Source: Chitinilyticum piscinae (GTDB taxonomy: Bacteria > Pseudomonadota > Gammaproteobacteria > Burkholderiales > Chitinibacteraceae). Taken from it: a stretch of DNA of 64,000 nucleotides. Shown one piece after another: positions 34,910-48,461 of this stretch. The stretch covers positions 17,026 through 81,025 of the forward strand of contig NZ_JADFUA010000013.1 of assembly GCF_015223195.1 (NCBI RefSeq), in the 5' to 3' direction. Positions within the stretch are counted from its first letter, which is position 1. Every line of letters begins with the position of its first letter. The notes under the pieces are model-generated. The model did not search any database and was not told the DNA's origin. It worked only from the letters and a program-made list of their open reading frames with translations. The position numbers and the translations under genes were made by a program.

Positions 34910-36495
34910 TCGTGCACGAACTGCCTTTCATCTACCAGCTGCATGAGCTGATGGCCCGCGATCCGGCCGCGGCACAGGCAGAAGCCGCAGCACAGATGGC
35001 AACCCGCGCCGATCCGGTGGAACGTCTGGCACTGCGCCTGCTGCAGGCCATCTGCCACGCCCGTCTGGGCAATTATGTCCAGGCCGAGTACGAGCTCACC
35101 CGGGCACTACGCCAGGCCAAGCAGCGCGGCATGCATTATCTGGTCGCAGAAGCCCGCGATGAGCTGGCGGCGATCTGCCTGATGCGCGGCCAGATCGATG
35201 CCGCACTACGACAATGGCTGGATTGCTTTGATGCTGCCTTGCAGGAAGACAGCCGTTTCGGCCTCGTGCGGGCACACCTCGGCATCGGCAAGGTTCTCTT
35301 TGCCCTTGGCAAGCATGACGAGGCCAAAGAGCAGCATCTGCGTTCGGTCGAGCTGTCGTATGCCCTGAAAGACAACAGCATGAACTCGGCCATCCACCTC
35401 TGTCTGGCGGCGGACTACCTGAAATTGGCCGAATTCGATCGCGCCTATGTCGCGCTCGCAATCGCCGAAGACAATCTGGCTCACAGCCCCTACCCGGACA
35501 AGCACCGCAGCGAATTGCTGATCTACCGCAGCCAGATCCGTGCCGGACGCGGCGAATGGCATAAGGCCGTCAATGAGCTCGATGAAGCCATCCGCATGGC
35601 AACGGCCGGACATTACAACTGGCACCACGCCTTTGCCGAGCTGGAATCCGGGCGCGTGCATTTCGTGCTGAACCGGCTGGCCACTGCACGCAGCCATTTG
35701 CTGATCGCCAGCAGCAAAGCTCACAGCATTGCCTCACACCTATTGGAAATGCAGGCCGAGGAACTGCTCTACAGCATCAGCAAACAGGAGCAGCGCTATG
35801 AAGAAGCACTGGTGCACCACCGGCGCTATACCGAGCTGACGCTGGAACTGATCGATAATCAGAATCGCCACCAGATTGATCCGACGACGCGGCGGCGGCT
35901 GCGGCGCATGGAAAGCGAACTGGCCCTGGCGCAATCCGAGCAGGAGAACTCCAGCCTGATGGCACGCCTGCAGAGCCACGAACAGCATATCCAGGCATTG
36001 AAAATCGAGGCAGAAACCGACCCGCTGACCGGCGTCTTCAACCGGCGGGCACTGGAGGATCGTCTGCAGCGCGAGCTCTACACCGCCACGCAGCTGAGCC
36101 GTCCCTTCAGCCTGCTGATGCTGGACATTGACCACTTCAAGCAGGTCAACGACCGTTTTTCGCACCTGACCGGCGATGCAGTGCTCAAAACGGTGGCCGA
36201 GCTGATTCAGTCCTGCTGCCGGCAGGATGAATTCATTACCCGCTATGGCGGGGAAGAATTCGTGATCCTGCTGCCCGGCGCGGGTGCAGACACCGCCCGG
36301 CATATTGCCGAACGCATACGCCTGAAAATCAGCCACCATGACTGGTTCACCCTGCACCCGGAACTGCTGACCCTCACCATCAGTATCGGCACAGCGGAAT
36401 TGCAAGCCGGCGAGTCCACGCACGATCTGCTCGCCCGTGCCGATGCCCACCTCTACCAGGCCAAAGCGGGCGGCCGCAATCGCACCTGCTGCTAG
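34903..36495 (+). CDS. TPR-containing diguanylate cyclase (GGEEF)
   Basis: A 530-aa protein. It has N-terminal TPR-like repeats (about 1-350: YVQAEYELTRALRQAKQRG, QIDAALRQWLDCFDAAL), a coiled segment with SELALAQSEQENSSLMARLQ, then a full GGDEF domain. The GGDEF domain shows DPLTGVFNRRALEDRL, MLDIDHFKQVND and TRYGGEEFVILLPGA. The GGEEF signature, metal-binding Asp and substrate Asn are all present, so GTP to c-di-GMP activity is expected. The inhibitory I-site reads RQDE instead of RxxD, so product inhibition may be weak. The start has GGGAG seven bases upstream and overlaps the preceding gene by seven bases. No membrane segment. Confidence 0.9.
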   Translation: MLIVHELPFIYQLHELMARDPAAAQAEAAAQMATRADPVERLALRLLQAICHARLGNYVQAEYELTRALRQAKQRGMHYLVAEARDELAAICLMRGQIDAALRQWLDCFDAALQEDSRFGLVRAHLGIGKVLFALGKHDEAKEQHLRSVELSYALKDNSMNSAIHLCLAADYLKLAEFDRAYVALAIAEDNLAHSPYPDKHRSELLIYRSQIRAGRGEWHKAVNELDEAIRMATAGHYNWHHAFAELESGRVHFVLNRLATARSHLLIASSKAHSIASHLLEMQAEELLYSISKQEQRYEEALVHHRRYTELTLELIDNQNRHQIDPTTRRRLRRMESELALAQSEQENSSLMARLQSHEQHIQALKIEAETDPLTGVFNRRALEDRLQRELYTATQLSRPFSLLMLDIDHFKQVNDRFSHLTGDAVLKTVAELIQSCCRQDEFITRYGGEEFVILLPGAGADTARHIAERIRLKISHHDWFTLHPELLTLTISIGTAELQAGESTHDLLARADAHLYQAKAGGRNRTCC

Positions 36496-36499
36496 GCAA

Positions 36500-36517
36500 G
36501 GGTATAGCCACATACCC
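36500..36517 (+). repeat. Short GGGTAT/ATACCC hairpin after the diguanylate cyclase gene
   Basis: GGGTATAGCCACATACCC forms a six-base-pair hairpin directly behind the stop codon. A further TACCC-TAAT-GGGTA hairpin follows at about 36545-36559. Both share the GGGTATAGCC wording of the element at 52828. Confidence 0.5.
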
Positions 36518-36608
36518 CATCAAATACTGAGCAAGCCTGCCATTACCCTAATGGGTATCCACCACCTTGGCTGCGAGAACCGCTACCGCACCGTATACAC
36601 AGCCTGAC

Positions 36609-36638
36609 GCTTGAAATGCGTGGCAGGCAAACCCATCT
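36609..36638 (+). promoter_or_regulatory. Sigma32 (heat-shock) promoter of clpB
   Basis: GCTTGAAA (36609-36616) and ACCCATCT (36631-36638), 14 bases apart, fit the RpoH consensus CTTGAAA - 13-15 - CCCCATNT with one mismatch. The site lies 36 bp upstream of the clpB ATG. Confidence 0.75.
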
Positions 36639-36673
36639 ATGGCTATGACCATGAATTAAAGAGGGTTTTCACC

Positions 36674-39259
<2,586 letters not shown>

Positions 39260-39273
39260 AACAACAGCAGGCG

Positions 39274-39320
39274 GGTATCCGCCCGCAAGCCAATCACTCA
39301 ATAAGCTGCAAGGCAATACC
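39274..39320 (+). repeat. Dispersed palindromic element, degraded copy C
   Basis: The right arm GCTGCAAGGCAATACC (39305-39320) matches copies A and B. The left arm GGTATCCGCCCGCAAGCC (39274-39291) is diverged. The distance between arms is again 13 nt. It lies between clpB and the clpB/gap terminator. Confidence 0.65.
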
Positions 39321-39321
39321 T

Positions 39322-39353
39322 AACAAAAAACCCGCCGAAGCGGGTTTTTTGTT
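39322..39353. terminator. Bidirectional terminator between clpB and gap
   Basis: Stem AACAAAAAACCCGC / GCGGGTTTTTTGTT with a CGAA tetraloop. The A-run and T-run on the two sides suit both the plus-strand clpB and the minus-strand gap transcripts. Confidence 0.88.
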
Positions 39354-39369
39354 GGTGCTTGATGGCGAA

Positions 39370-40374
<1,005 letters not shown>

Positions 40375-40586
40375 TCATCTCCAGAAATAGAGGATGGAAC
40401 GATATACGAGACGGTTAAGCATGCAGCAGGCCGGGCAGCCTGCCTTTGTGCCATGACAAAAAACCGTCAGATTCTTGCATGCGGGTCAGGAACTGTCGGC
40501 CGGATGGTGCAGCGCGACACGACAAGCCCTGATTCTAGCAGGATGCCGGCACATGCCAAGCGCATGCACCGGCCGGATGCGGAGAA

Positions 40587-41219
40587 TTACGGACGCAGCG
40601 CAGCCGCTTCGCTGGCGAGCTTGGTGATAGTTGCCCAGTCGCCGGCCTTGACGGCATCTTTCGGGCACAGCCAGGAGCCACCAACACAGCCGACATTCGG
40701 CAGTGCCAGCAGCTTTGGCGCCGATTCCAGCGATACGCCACCGGTCGGGCAGAACAGCACTTGCGGCAGCGGGCCGCCCAGCGCCTTCAGCATACCCAGA
40801 CCACCAGCCTGCTCGGCCGGGAACAGCTTCATGGCGTCAAAACCTTCTTCCATTGCGGCAATCACTTCGGAAGCGGTATGCACGCCCGGCAGCAGCGGCA
40901 TGCCGGCTTCACGCGCCGCCGCAGCCAGCTTCGGGGTCAGACCCGGGGTCACGGCAAACTTGGCGCCAGCGGCCTTGGCCTGAACGAACTGCTCCGGACG
41001 GACCACGGTACCCACACCGACGATGGCATCCGGCACCGCATCGGCAATCGCCTTGACGGCATCCAGCGCAACCGGGGTACGCAGGGTGACTTCCAGCACC
41101 TTGATGCCACCGGCCACCAGTGCGCGGGCCAGCGGAACTGCGGTATCCAGGTCTTCAATCACGATGACCGGCATGACCGGGCAGGAACGCATGATCTGTT
41201 TGATATCCATGAAGCTCAT
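40587..41219 (-). CDS. eda: KDPG aldolase (Entner-Doudoroff)
   Basis: A 210-aa class I aldolase splitting 2-keto-3-deoxy-6-phosphogluconate into pyruvate and glyceraldehyde-3-phosphate. Active-site blocks are [15 protein letters not shown] (catalytic Glu), [19 protein letters not shown], and [14 protein letters not shown] with the Schiff-base Lys, then FCPTGGVS. It is downstream of edd on the same strand (87 bp), forming the ED operon. An in-frame ATG at 41210 (MDIKQIM) is an alternative start. Length is typical (about 205-213). Confidence 0.97.
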   Translation of the reverse strand: MSFMDIKQIMRSCPVMPVIVIEDLDTAVPLARALVAGGIKVLEVTLRTPVALDAVKAIADAVPDAIVGVGTVVRPEQFVQAKAAGAKFAVTPGLTPKLAAAAREAGMPLLPGVHTASEVIAAMEEGFDAMKLFPAEQAGGLGMLKALGGPLPQVLFCPTGGVSLESAPKLLALPNVGCVGGSWLCPKDAVKAGDWATITKLASEAAALRP

Positions 41220-41306
41220 CTCTTGGTTGGTGTTCTTGATCAGGCCGTCCTCGACGGCCGCACTTGGTATTCGAATACTGGGCTGCCCTGCGGCAAAACC
41301 ACCGGC

Positions 41307-43130
41307 TCAGTGAGCCAGCCCCAGCGAAATTGCGCCCTCTTCCGCGCCAGTGGCCGCCGCACGGAAGGATGCAAACAGCTCGCGCCCCATGCCGTGGCCA
41401 TTGCCGGCCAGGTCCGCTGTCGCCACCTCACGGGCAGCCCATTCGGCCGCGTCTACCTTGGCCGCCAGCTCGCCGGTTTCGGCATTCAGCAGAATCACGT
41501 CACCGGTGCGCACCTTGCCCAGCGGACCGCCGGATACGACTTCCGGGGTAATGTGGATGGCGGCCGGCACCTTGCCCGACGCGCCGGACATGCGGCCGTC
41601 AGTCACCAGCGCCACCTTGAAGCCGCGATCCTGCAGCACGCCCAGCGGCGGGGTCAGCTTGTGCAGTTCCGGCATGCCATTGGCACGCGGCCCCTGGAAG
41701 CGCAGAACGGCGATGAAATCCTTTTCCAGCTCACCGCGCTTGAAGGCCGCCAGTACATCATCCTGATCATCAAAGACGATGGCCGGCGCTTCCACGACGC
41801 GATGCTCCGGCGCCACCGCGGACACCTTGATCACCGCGCGCCCCAGGTTACCCGCCAGCAGCTTGGTGCCGCCATCTGCGGCAAACGGGTTGCTCGCTGG
41901 GCGCAGCACGCTGTCGTCGCTGCTTTGTGCCGGCGCTGCACGCCAGACGGCCTCGCCATTTTCCAGGAAAGGCTCGTCGGCATAACGACGCAAGCCATGC
42001 CCGACAACGGTCCACACGTCTTCGTGCAGCAAACCGGCATCGAGCAATTCACGGATCAGGTAGCCCATGCCGCCAGCTGCATGGAAGTGGTTCACGTCGG
42101 CCGAGCCGTTGGGGTACACCTTGGCCAGCAGCGGGATGATGCCGGAGAGGTCGTTAAAATCCGACCAGTCGATGATGATGCCGGCTGCACGGGCAATCGC
42201 GATCAGGTGGATGGTGTGATTGGTCGAGCCGCCGGTCGCCAGCAGGCCGATGATGCCGTTGACAATGGCCTTTTCATCAATGACCTTGCCGACCGGAATG
42301 AATTCATTGCCCAGCGAGGTAATGGCCGCAGCCCGCTTGGCAGCGGCACGGGTCAGCGCCACGCGCAATTCGGTACCCGGATTGGTAAAGGCAGCTCCCG
42401 GCAGGTGCAGGCCCATGATTTCCATCAGCATCTGATTGGAGTTGGCCGTACCGTAGAACGTACAGGTGCCGGCACCGTGGTAGCTGCCCTCTTCGGAAGC
42501 CAGCAGCGCATCACGCCCCACCTTGCCTTCGGCAAACAGCTGGCGGGTCTTGGCTTTTTCCTTGTTGGAGATGCCGGAGGTCATGGGACCGGCCGGCACG
42601 AAGATGGTCGGCAGATGGCCAAACTGCAGGGCGCCCATCAGCAAGCCCGGCACAATCTTGTCGCACACGCCCAGACAGAGGGTGGCATCGAACATATTGT
42701 GCGACAGCGCCACGGCGGTCGACATGGCGATCACGTCACGGCTGAACAGCGACAATTCCATGCCCGGCTGGCCTTGCGTCACGCCATCGCACATGGCTGG
42801 AACACCGCCAGCAAACTGGGCGGTCGCACCGACCGCATTGGCGGCAGCCTTGATGATCGCCGGATAGGTTTCGAAGGGCTGGTGCGCCGACAGCATCTCG
42901 TTATACGCAGACACGATGGCGATATTCGGCTGGCGCATCTCGCGCAGCATGATCTTGTCGTTTTCCGGCATGGCCGCCCAGGCGTGCGCCTGATTGGTAC
43001 AGGCCAGCCCCTTGCGCACCGGCTCCTTGCTGGCCGCTGCCTCGAGTCGGGCGAGGTAACGACTGCGCGACGGTTGGCTACGGGCAATGATGCGATCGGT
43101 AACTTCGGCCAGGCGAGGATGCAGCGGCAT
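41307..43130 (-). CDS. edd: 6-Phosphogluconate dehydratase (Entner-Doudoroff)
   Basis: A 607-aa iron-sulfur dehydratase of the IlvD/Edd family converting 6-phosphogluconate to KDPG. Cluster and substrate regions are visible: [40 protein letters not shown], the [14 protein letters not shown] block and [20 protein letters not shown]. The ATG at 43130 has GGAG six bases upstream and matches the family beginning ([13 protein letters not shown]); upstream in-frame codons are in the regulatory region. A HexR-like palindrome sits 56 bp upstream. It is divergent from zwf. Confidence 0.98.
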   Translation of the reverse strand: MPLHPRLAEVTDRIIARSQPSRSRYLARLEAAASKEPVRKGLACTNQAHAWAAMPENDKIMLREMRQPNIAIVSAYNEMLSAHQPFETYPAIIKAAANAVGATAQFAGGVPAMCDGVTQGQPGMELSLFSRDVIAMSTAVALSHNMFDATLCLGVCDKIVPGLLMGALQFGHLPTIFVPAGPMTSGISNKEKAKTRQLFAEGKVGRDALLASEEGSYHGAGTCTFYGTANSNQMLMEIMGLHLPGAAFTNPGTELRVALTRAAAKRAAAITSLGNEFIPVGKVIDEKAIVNGIIGLLATGGSTNHTIHLIAIARAAGIIIDWSDFNDLSGIIPLLAKVYPNGSADVNHFHAAGGMGYLIRELLDAGLLHEDVWTVVGHGLRRYADEPFLENGEAVWRAAPAQSSDDSVLRPASNPFAADGGTKLLAGNLGRAVIKVSAVAPEHRVVEAPAIVFDDQDDVLAAFKRGELEKDFIAVLRFQGPRANGMPELHKLTPPLGVLQDRGFKVALVTDGRMSGASGKVPAAIHITPEVVSGGPLGKVRTGDVILLNAETGELAAKVDAAEWAAREVATADLAGNGHGMGRELFASFRAAATGAEEGAISLGLAH

Positions 43131-43185
43131 GGGTGACTCCGGTTCATTAAGGTGGACGCCTGATTTGGCGCCTCGTAGATTGAGC

Positions 43186-43198
43186 GTAGTTTTACTAC
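43186..43198. promoter_or_regulatory. HexR-like operator on the edd side
   Basis: GTAGTTTTACTAC is a perfect palindrome with a three-base centre. It fits the TGTARTnnnAYTACA-type HexR site except at the outermost base. It lies 56 bp upstream of edd in the edd-zwf divergent region; hexR itself is 2.5 kb away. Confidence 0.65.
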
Positions 43199-43350
43199 AA
43201 TCGAATGCTTGCAGCAACCGGAAAACGCTGTATTTTTAACATTTTGCAGTGCAGCAAAACCCTTATTCCATCAAGGCTTGCCGCCGCAAACCCTTGCAGG
43301 ACACAGCGCACCCCGCTCAGCGCATTTTCGTTTGCACCAGCCTTCGCCAA

Positions 43351-43365
43351 TGTAGTAGGATTACA
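43351..43365. promoter_or_regulatory. HexR-like operator on the zwf side
   Basis: TGTAGTAGGATTACA matches the HexR pattern TGTARTnnnAYTACA at every specified position. It lies 75 bp upstream of the zwf ATG. The 310-bp edd-zwf gap (43131-43440) holds this site, the edd-side site and presumably both promoters; nothing else is recognisable there. Confidence 0.7.
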
Positions 43366-43440
43366 ACGACTTACAGCCTGAAAAACTGGCTCACCCCGAC
43401 CTGCCCGTCCAGGCCGGCCCACCAAGGAAGGATTTCAACG

Positions 43441-44895
43441 ATGACTGCAATTCAAGCGTTCGACATGGTGCTGTTCGGCGGCACCGGCGATCTGGTTATG
43501 CGCAAGCTGCTGCCGGCCCTGTACCACCAGCATCAGGAGGGCAACCTCCCCGCCGAAGGGCGCATCATCTGTCTGGGACGCAGCGCTTCCGACACCAAGG
43601 CCTATCTGGACAAGGCCCATGGCCTGGCCAAGGGCTACCTGGGCAAGGCTTACAACGAGACCGACTGGCAGACTTTTGCCGATCGCGTGATTTTCCACAA
43701 GGTCGACGCCGGCAACACCGATGATTTCAAGGCCCTGGCCGAAACCCTGAATACCTTCCCGGATCGCAGCCGCGTCTACTACCTCTCGACCGCTTCCGAC
43801 CTGTTTGCCCCGATCTGCAAAAACCTCGACGCGGTGGGCCTGAACACCCCGAACTCGCGCGTGGTACTGGAAAAACCGCTGGGCCATGACCTGGCCTCCG
43901 CGCGCAAGATCAACGACGAAGTCAGCGTCTACTTCGAAGAAAACCAGATCTACCGTATCGACCACTATCTGGGCAAGGAGCCGGTGCTGAACCTGATCGC
44001 TCTGCGCTTTGCCAACACCCTGCTGGAGCCGCTGTGGCGCCGCGAATGGATTCGTGACGTACAGATCACCGTGACCGAGCAGGTCGGCGTCGAAACCCGT
44101 GCCGACTTCTACGACAAGGCGGGCGCACTGCGTGACATGATCCAGAACCACCTGATCCAGTTGATGACCATCGTGGCCATGGAGCCGCCGGCCTCGATCG
44201 ACGCTGACGCGGTTCGCGACGAAAAGCTGAAGGTGCTGCGCGCGCTGAAGCCGCTGACTCCCGAAACCCTGCACACCAACGTCGTGCGCGGCCAGTACCG
44301 TGCCGGTGCGGTCGCCGGCAAACCGGTACCGGGCTATCTGGAAGAACCGGGCGTTCCGGCTGACTCCCACACGGAAACCTTTGTGGCCCTAAAGGCCGAG
44401 ATCCAGACCTGGCGCTGGGCCGGCGTACCGTTCTTCCTGCGCACCGGCAAGCGCCTGCAGGATCGCATCGCCGAAATCGTGATCAATTTCCGCGAAGCTC
44501 CGACCTCCATCTTCGGCAAGGTTGCCGCCGGTGCCAACAAGCTGGTCATTCGCCTGCAGCCCGACGAGTATGTGCGCATGTACCTGCTGGCCAAGGAGCC
44601 GGGCAATCGTCCGCGCCTGCGCCAGGTGCATCTGGATCTGGACTTCAAGGAAACCTTCACCACCCGCTCGCCGGAAGCCTACGAACGCCTGCTGATGGAC
44701 GTCATCCGCGGTGATCTGTCGCTGTTTGTGCGCCGCGACGAACAACGCGCCGCGTGGATGTGGGTTGAGCCGATTCTCGAGCACTGGCGCAACAGCAACG
44801 AACCGCCAAAGCCCTACACCGCCGGCACCTGGGGCCCGGCCGCTTCGTCGGCCCTGCTCTCGCGCGATGGGCTGTGCTGGCACGAAGAGGCCTGA
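43441..44895 (+). CDS. zwf: Glucose-6-phosphate 1-dehydrogenase
   Basis: A 484-aa enzyme oxidising glucose-6-phosphate to 6-phosphogluconolactone with reduction of NADP (or NAD). The nucleotide fold starts with FGGTGDLVMRKLLPALYH. The catalytic motif RIDHYLGKEPVLNLIALRFA contains the active-site His. EVVINFREAP-type and QPDEYVRMYL-type segments follow. ATG 43441 has AAGGAAGGA upstream; codons further upstream belong to the HexR-controlled leader. It opens zwf-pgl-hexR-pgi. Confidence 0.98.
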   Translation: MTAIQAFDMVLFGGTGDLVMRKLLPALYHQHQEGNLPAEGRIICLGRSASDTKAYLDKAHGLAKGYLGKAYNETDWQTFADRVIFHKVDAGNTDDFKALAETLNTFPDRSRVYYLSTASDLFAPICKNLDAVGLNTPNSRVVLEKPLGHDLASARKINDEVSVYFEENQIYRIDHYLGKEPVLNLIALRFANTLLEPLWRREWIRDVQITVTEQVGVETRADFYDKAGALRDMIQNHLIQLMTIVAMEPPASIDADAVRDEKLKVLRALKPLTPETLHTNVVRGQYRAGAVAGKPVPGYLEEPGVPADSHTETFVALKAEIQTWRWAGVPFFLRTGKRLQDRIAEIVINFREAPTSIFGKVAAGANKLVIRLQPDEYVRMYLLAKEPGNRPRLRQVHLDLDFKETFTTRSPEAYERLLMDVIRGDLSLFVRRDEQRAAWMWVEPILEHWRNSNEPPKPYTAGTWGPAASSALLSRDGLCWHEEA

Positions 44896-44976
44896 TCCAG
44901 CAAGGCCGACCCGTATGCAATGCGTACGGGTTTTCCCCTATCCCGTGCTACACTCGCACACCGGAGGTTTATTTTC

Positions 44977-45675
44977 ATGTCGCTGACATGGCATCAATTC
45001 GCCAAGAAAGAAGAGCTTGACCAGCAGCTGGCTGGATTCATCGCAGAACGCCTGCGCACCGCGATTGCACGCGATGGCCGCGCCAGCCTCGCCGTGTCCG
45101 GCGGCCGCACGCCGGCCGGCATGTTCCGCGCACTGCAGGCGCTGGAGATCGACTGGCAGCAGGTGGACATCACGCTGGTCGACGAGCGCTGGGTTCCCAA
45201 TGACCATGCCGACAGCAACGAGCGCCTGACGCGCGAAAACCTGCTGCAGGGCCCTGTCGCCGCCGCCACCTTCCACTCCATGGTGAATGATGCGGCAACG
45301 CCGCATGATGGGCTGTCGGGTATCGAGGCACGCCTCAGCAACATGAAGACTCCCATTGACATACTCATCCTGGGCATGGGCGACGATGGCCATACGGCTT
45401 CGCTGTTCCCGCAGGCTCCGGAGCTGGAAGCCGCCTGTGCATCCACGGCACTCGTTGCCGCGATCAACCCGGTCACAGCCCCCCACCTGCGCATCACCCT
45501 GACCCTGCCGGCAATCGCCGCCGCCGCGGCAATCGCCGTGCACATCACGGGCGACAGCAAGAAGACCCTGCTGGAAACGGCGCTGGCAGAAGACAAGCCG
45601 CTGACCGAACAATACCCGATCCGTCGCGTACTGGATCGGGTTGCCGGCAAGGCGCACGTGTTCTGGGCCGCCTGA
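44977..45675 (+). CDS. pgl: 6-Phosphogluconolactonase
   Basis: A 232-aa enzyme of the NagB/DevB fold hydrolysing 6-phosphogluconolactone to 6-phosphogluconate. Conserved blocks: LAVSGGRTPAGMFRAL, VDITLVDERWVPNDHADSNE and ILGMGDDGHTASLFPQAP. GGAGG lies nine bases before the ATG at 44977. It lies 81 bp after zwf and supplies the substrate of Edd. Length is typical (about 230-240). Confidence 0.97.
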   Translation: MSLTWHQFAKKEELDQQLAGFIAERLRTAIARDGRASLAVSGGRTPAGMFRALQALEIDWQQVDITLVDERWVPNDHADSNERLTRENLLQGPVAAATFHSMVNDAATPHDGLSGIEARLSNMKTPIDILILGMGDDGHTASLFPQAPELEAACASTALVAAINPVTAPHLRITLTLPAIAAAAAIAVHITGDSKKTLLETALAEDKPLTEQYPIRRVLDRVAGKAHVFWAA

Positions 45676-45773
45676 CCTCCAGCATGCCAGCCGCCAGCGT
45701 CCGCATCGTTTTTTCCTTCCGGCCCAGCCCCCTACCGGGGTCTGGCGCCCGCATCCGAGAGTGAGAGCCCACC

Positions 45774-46619
45774 ATGCTCGAACGCATCAAAAGCATGCTG
45801 GACAGTCTGTCCAAATCCGAACGCAAAGTTGCCGAGTTCGTCATTGCGCAACCCAATCTGGTGGCCAATGCGCCGATTGCCCAGATTGCCGAATTGTCCG
45901 GCGTTTCCCAGCCCACCGTCATCCGCTTCTGCCGCTCGCTGAATTGCTCCGGCCTGCAGGATTTCAAACTGCGCCTCACGCGCAGCCTCGTATCCGGCGT
46001 TCCTTACGTGCATTCGATGGTGTCGAGCGATGACTCGGCGCATGATCTGGCCAAGAAGCTGTTCGACAACAATATCTCGCACCTGCTGCGGTGCCGCAAC
46101 GAGCTCGACACCGAAGCGCTTGAGCGCGCCATCCGGGTGCTGTCGAACACCCACAAGATCGAGGTCTGGGGGCAGGGTCAGTCCGGCGCCGTAGCCATTG
46201 ATGCGCAGAACAAGTTTTTCCGCCTGGGCGTGCCGACCGTTGCCTATACTGATCCGCACATGCACGGCATGAGTGCTTCGATGCTCAAGCCGGGTGACGC
46301 CGTGGTGGCCATCTCCAACTCGGGCCGTACCCTCGACCTGATTCGCTCGGTGGAAATCGCCCGCGATGCGGGGGCAGACGTCATCGGCATCACCCACTCG
46401 AAATCGCCCCTGGCCAAGCGCTGCAATATCTGCCTGTACGCCGATACCATGGAAGATCCGGATCTTTACACCCCGATGATCACCCGCATCGTGCACCTGG
46501 TGATCATTGACGTGCTGGCTGTCGGAGTGGCGCTCAAGCGCGGCCCGGAGCTGATCGACCAGCTGGAAAAAATGAAACGCAACCTGAAGGAAAAACGGGT
46601 ACGCGGCCATGAGCACTGA
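45774..46619 (+). CDS. hexR: HexR, RpiR-family regulator of glucose catabolism
   Basis: A 281-aa transcription factor. The N-terminal HTH of the RpiR type (about 1-75) has [17 protein letters not shown] and [17 protein letters not shown]. The sugar-phosphate-binding SIS domain (about 125-260) has [18 protein letters not shown] and [18 protein letters not shown]. HexR binds KDPG and releases ED/zwf promoters in proteobacteria. Its position between pgl and pgi, with HexR-like palindromes upstream of edd and zwf in the same locus, supports the name strongly. Confidence 0.93.
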   Translation: MLERIKSMLDSLSKSERKVAEFVIAQPNLVANAPIAQIAELSGVSQPTVIRFCRSLNCSGLQDFKLRLTRSLVSGVPYVHSMVSSDDSAHDLAKKLFDNNISHLLRCRNELDTEALERAIRVLSNTHKIEVWGQGQSGAVAIDAQNKFFRLGVPTVAYTDPHMHGMSASMLKPGDAVVAISNSGRTLDLIRSVEIARDAGADVIGITHSKSPLAKRCNICLYADTMEDPDLYTPMITRIVHLVIIDVLAVGVALKRGPELIDQLEKMKRNLKEKRVRGHEH

Positions 46620-46692
46620 AAACAAGAAGAAAAGCGGCCCCCGCCGCAACACCACAAGCAAGAACGATACAGAAAAGAAAGGAAGCCAGTCG

Positions 46693-48339
46693 ATGTCCAC
46701 CCTGACCCAGTCGCCAGCCTGGAAAGCCCTGGAAGATCACTATCAAGCGATCAAGGGCGCAAGCATGCGCGATATGTTTGCCAACGACCCGCACCGTTTC
46801 GAAAAATTCTCGATCGAATCGGGCGGCCTGTTCTTCGATTTTTCGAAGAACCGCGTGACCGAAGAAACCATGCGTCTGCTGTTCGAGCTGGCCCGCCAGT
46901 CCGGCCTGCAGGAGCGCATCAACAACATGTTCTCCGGCGAGAAAATCAACATCACCGAAAAGCGCGCCGTTCTGCATTCGGCGCTGCGCAACCTCGACAA
47001 GAACCCCATCATGGTGGATGGCGAGGATGTGATGCCCAAGGTCAACGCCGTCAAGGAAAAGATCGGCGAGTTCTCCGACAAGGTACGCTCGGGTGAGTGG
47101 CTGGGCTACACCGGCAAGGCGATTACCGACATCGTGAACATCGGCATCGGCGGCTCCGACCTTGGCCCGCTGATGGTCTGCCAGGCACTCAAGCAATACG
47201 GACACGCACGGATCACGATGCACTTCGTGTCGACCGTCGACGGCGACCAGATCGTCTCCACGCTGAAGGACCTGAACCCGGAAACCACGCTGTTCATCGT
47301 GGCCTCCAAGACCTTCACCACCCAGGAAACCATCACCAACGCCAAAACCGCGCGCAAGTGGTTCGTCGCGCATTCCGGCGATGAAAAGGCCATCGCCAAG
47401 CACTTCGTCGCCGTGTCGACCAATGCCAAGGCGGTCGCCGAATTCGGTATCGACACCGAAAACATGTTCGAATTCTGGGACTGGGTCGGTGGCCGCTACT
47501 CGTTGTGGTCGGCGATCGGTCTGCCGATCGCGATCTATCTGGGCAAGCACAACTACCAGGATCTGCTGCACGGTGCCTACACCATGGACCAGCACTTCCA
47601 GGGCAAGCCCTTCGAGCAGAACCTGCCGGTCATCATGGGCCTGCTGGGCGTCTGGTACATCAACTTCTTCGGCGCCAAGACCCATCTGGTTTCGCCGTAC
47701 AACCAGTGCCTGTACCGCTTCCCCGCCTATCTGCAACAGCTGGACATGGAATCCAACGGCAAGACCGTGGACCTGAACGGCAACCGCGTCGACTACGCCA
47801 CCGGCCCGGTCGTCTGGGGGGATACCGGCATCAACGGCCAGCACGCTTACTACCAGTTGCTGCATCAAGGCTCGCAACTGGTCCCGATCGACTTCATCGC
47901 CACCATCGAGCATCCGGAAATTCCGGAGCCGCACAACACCATCCTGATGGCCAACTTCTTCGCGCAGACCGAAGCGTTCATGCGCGGCAAGAATGAAGCC
48001 GAGGTGCGTGCGGAGCTCGACAAGATGGGCATCAGCGGCGAAGCGCAGGAAGCGCTGGTCCCGCACAAGATCTTCGAAGGCAACCGTCCGACCAACACCA
48101 TCCTGATGCAGCGTCTGACGCCGCGTCGCCTGGGTGCGCTGATTGCACTGTACGAGCACAAGATTTTCGTGCAGGGCACGGTCTGGAACATCAACTCCTA
48201 CGACCAGTGGGGTGTTGAACTGGGCAAGCAACTGGCCCGCGCCATCGAAGGTGACCTGACGACACCGGGCCTGACCACCGGCCACGACGCGTCAACCAAT
48301 GGCCTGATCAATTACTACAAGCGGAACGCACCGCGCTAA
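46693..48339 (+). CDS. pgi: Glucose-6-phosphate isomerase
   Basis: A 548-aa isomerase interconverting glucose-6-phosphate and fructose-6-phosphate. It begins [16 protein letters not shown] and contains the family patterns [33 protein letters not shown] and [21 protein letters not shown] chose ATG 46693 (GGAAG seven bases upstream), which matches the family start. An in-frame ATG at 46609 inside the end of hexR would add a basic, non-homologous 28-residue extension. It is the last gene of the zwf cluster and allows cycling of fructose-6-phosphate into the ED pathway. Confidence 0.97.
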   Translation: MSTLTQSPAWKALEDHYQAIKGASMRDMFANDPHRFEKFSIESGGLFFDFSKNRVTEETMRLLFELARQSGLQERINNMFSGEKINITEKRAVLHSALRNLDKNPIMVDGEDVMPKVNAVKEKIGEFSDKVRSGEWLGYTGKAITDIVNIGIGGSDLGPLMVCQALKQYGHARITMHFVSTVDGDQIVSTLKDLNPETTLFIVASKTFTTQETITNAKTARKWFVAHSGDEKAIAKHFVAVSTNAKAVAEFGIDTENMFEFWDWVGGRYSLWSAIGLPIAIYLGKHNYQDLLHGAYTMDQHFQGKPFEQNLPVIMGLLGVWYINFFGAKTHLVSPYNQCLYRFPAYLQQLDMESNGKTVDLNGNRVDYATGPVVWGDTGINGQHAYYQLLHQGSQLVPIDFIATIEHPEIPEPHNTILMANFFAQTEAFMRGKNEAEVRAELDKMGISGEAQEALVPHKIFEGNRPTNTILMQRLTPRRLGALIALYEHKIFVQGTVWNINSYDQWGVELGKQLARAIEGDLTTPGLTTGHDASTNGLINYYKRNAPR

Positions 48340-48375
48340 GCGCCGGACTGACCGATCGTCACCTGGCAAAAATTA

Positions 48376-48399
48376 CCGCCATGGGTATACCCATGGCGG
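48376..48399 (+). repeat. Perfect 24-bp palindrome after pgi
   Basis: CCGCCATGGGTA followed directly by TACCCATGGCGG. It carries the GGGTATACCC core that recurs in this window's spacers and lies 36 bp after the pgi stop. As RNA it could fold into a hairpin with a minimal loop; as DNA it is a possible protein site. A second half-site (TATACCCC) is at 48425, just ahead of the aceE leader. Confidence 0.75.
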
Positions 48400-48461
48400 C
48401 TTGTCACGGCAAGAATTCGTGACTTATACCCCATAACCACTCACAAGGTAGAGAGCACAAC

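Noticed and set aside
40761..43136. Long plus-strand open frame opposite eda and edd (791 codons)
   Set aside because: Antisense shadow spanning two well-supported genes; composition is typical of reverse-frame translation.
46609..46692. N-terminal extension of pgi starting inside hexR
   Set aside because: The 28 added residues are Lys/Ser-rich and not part of any Pgi; a good ribosome binding site precedes ATG 46693.
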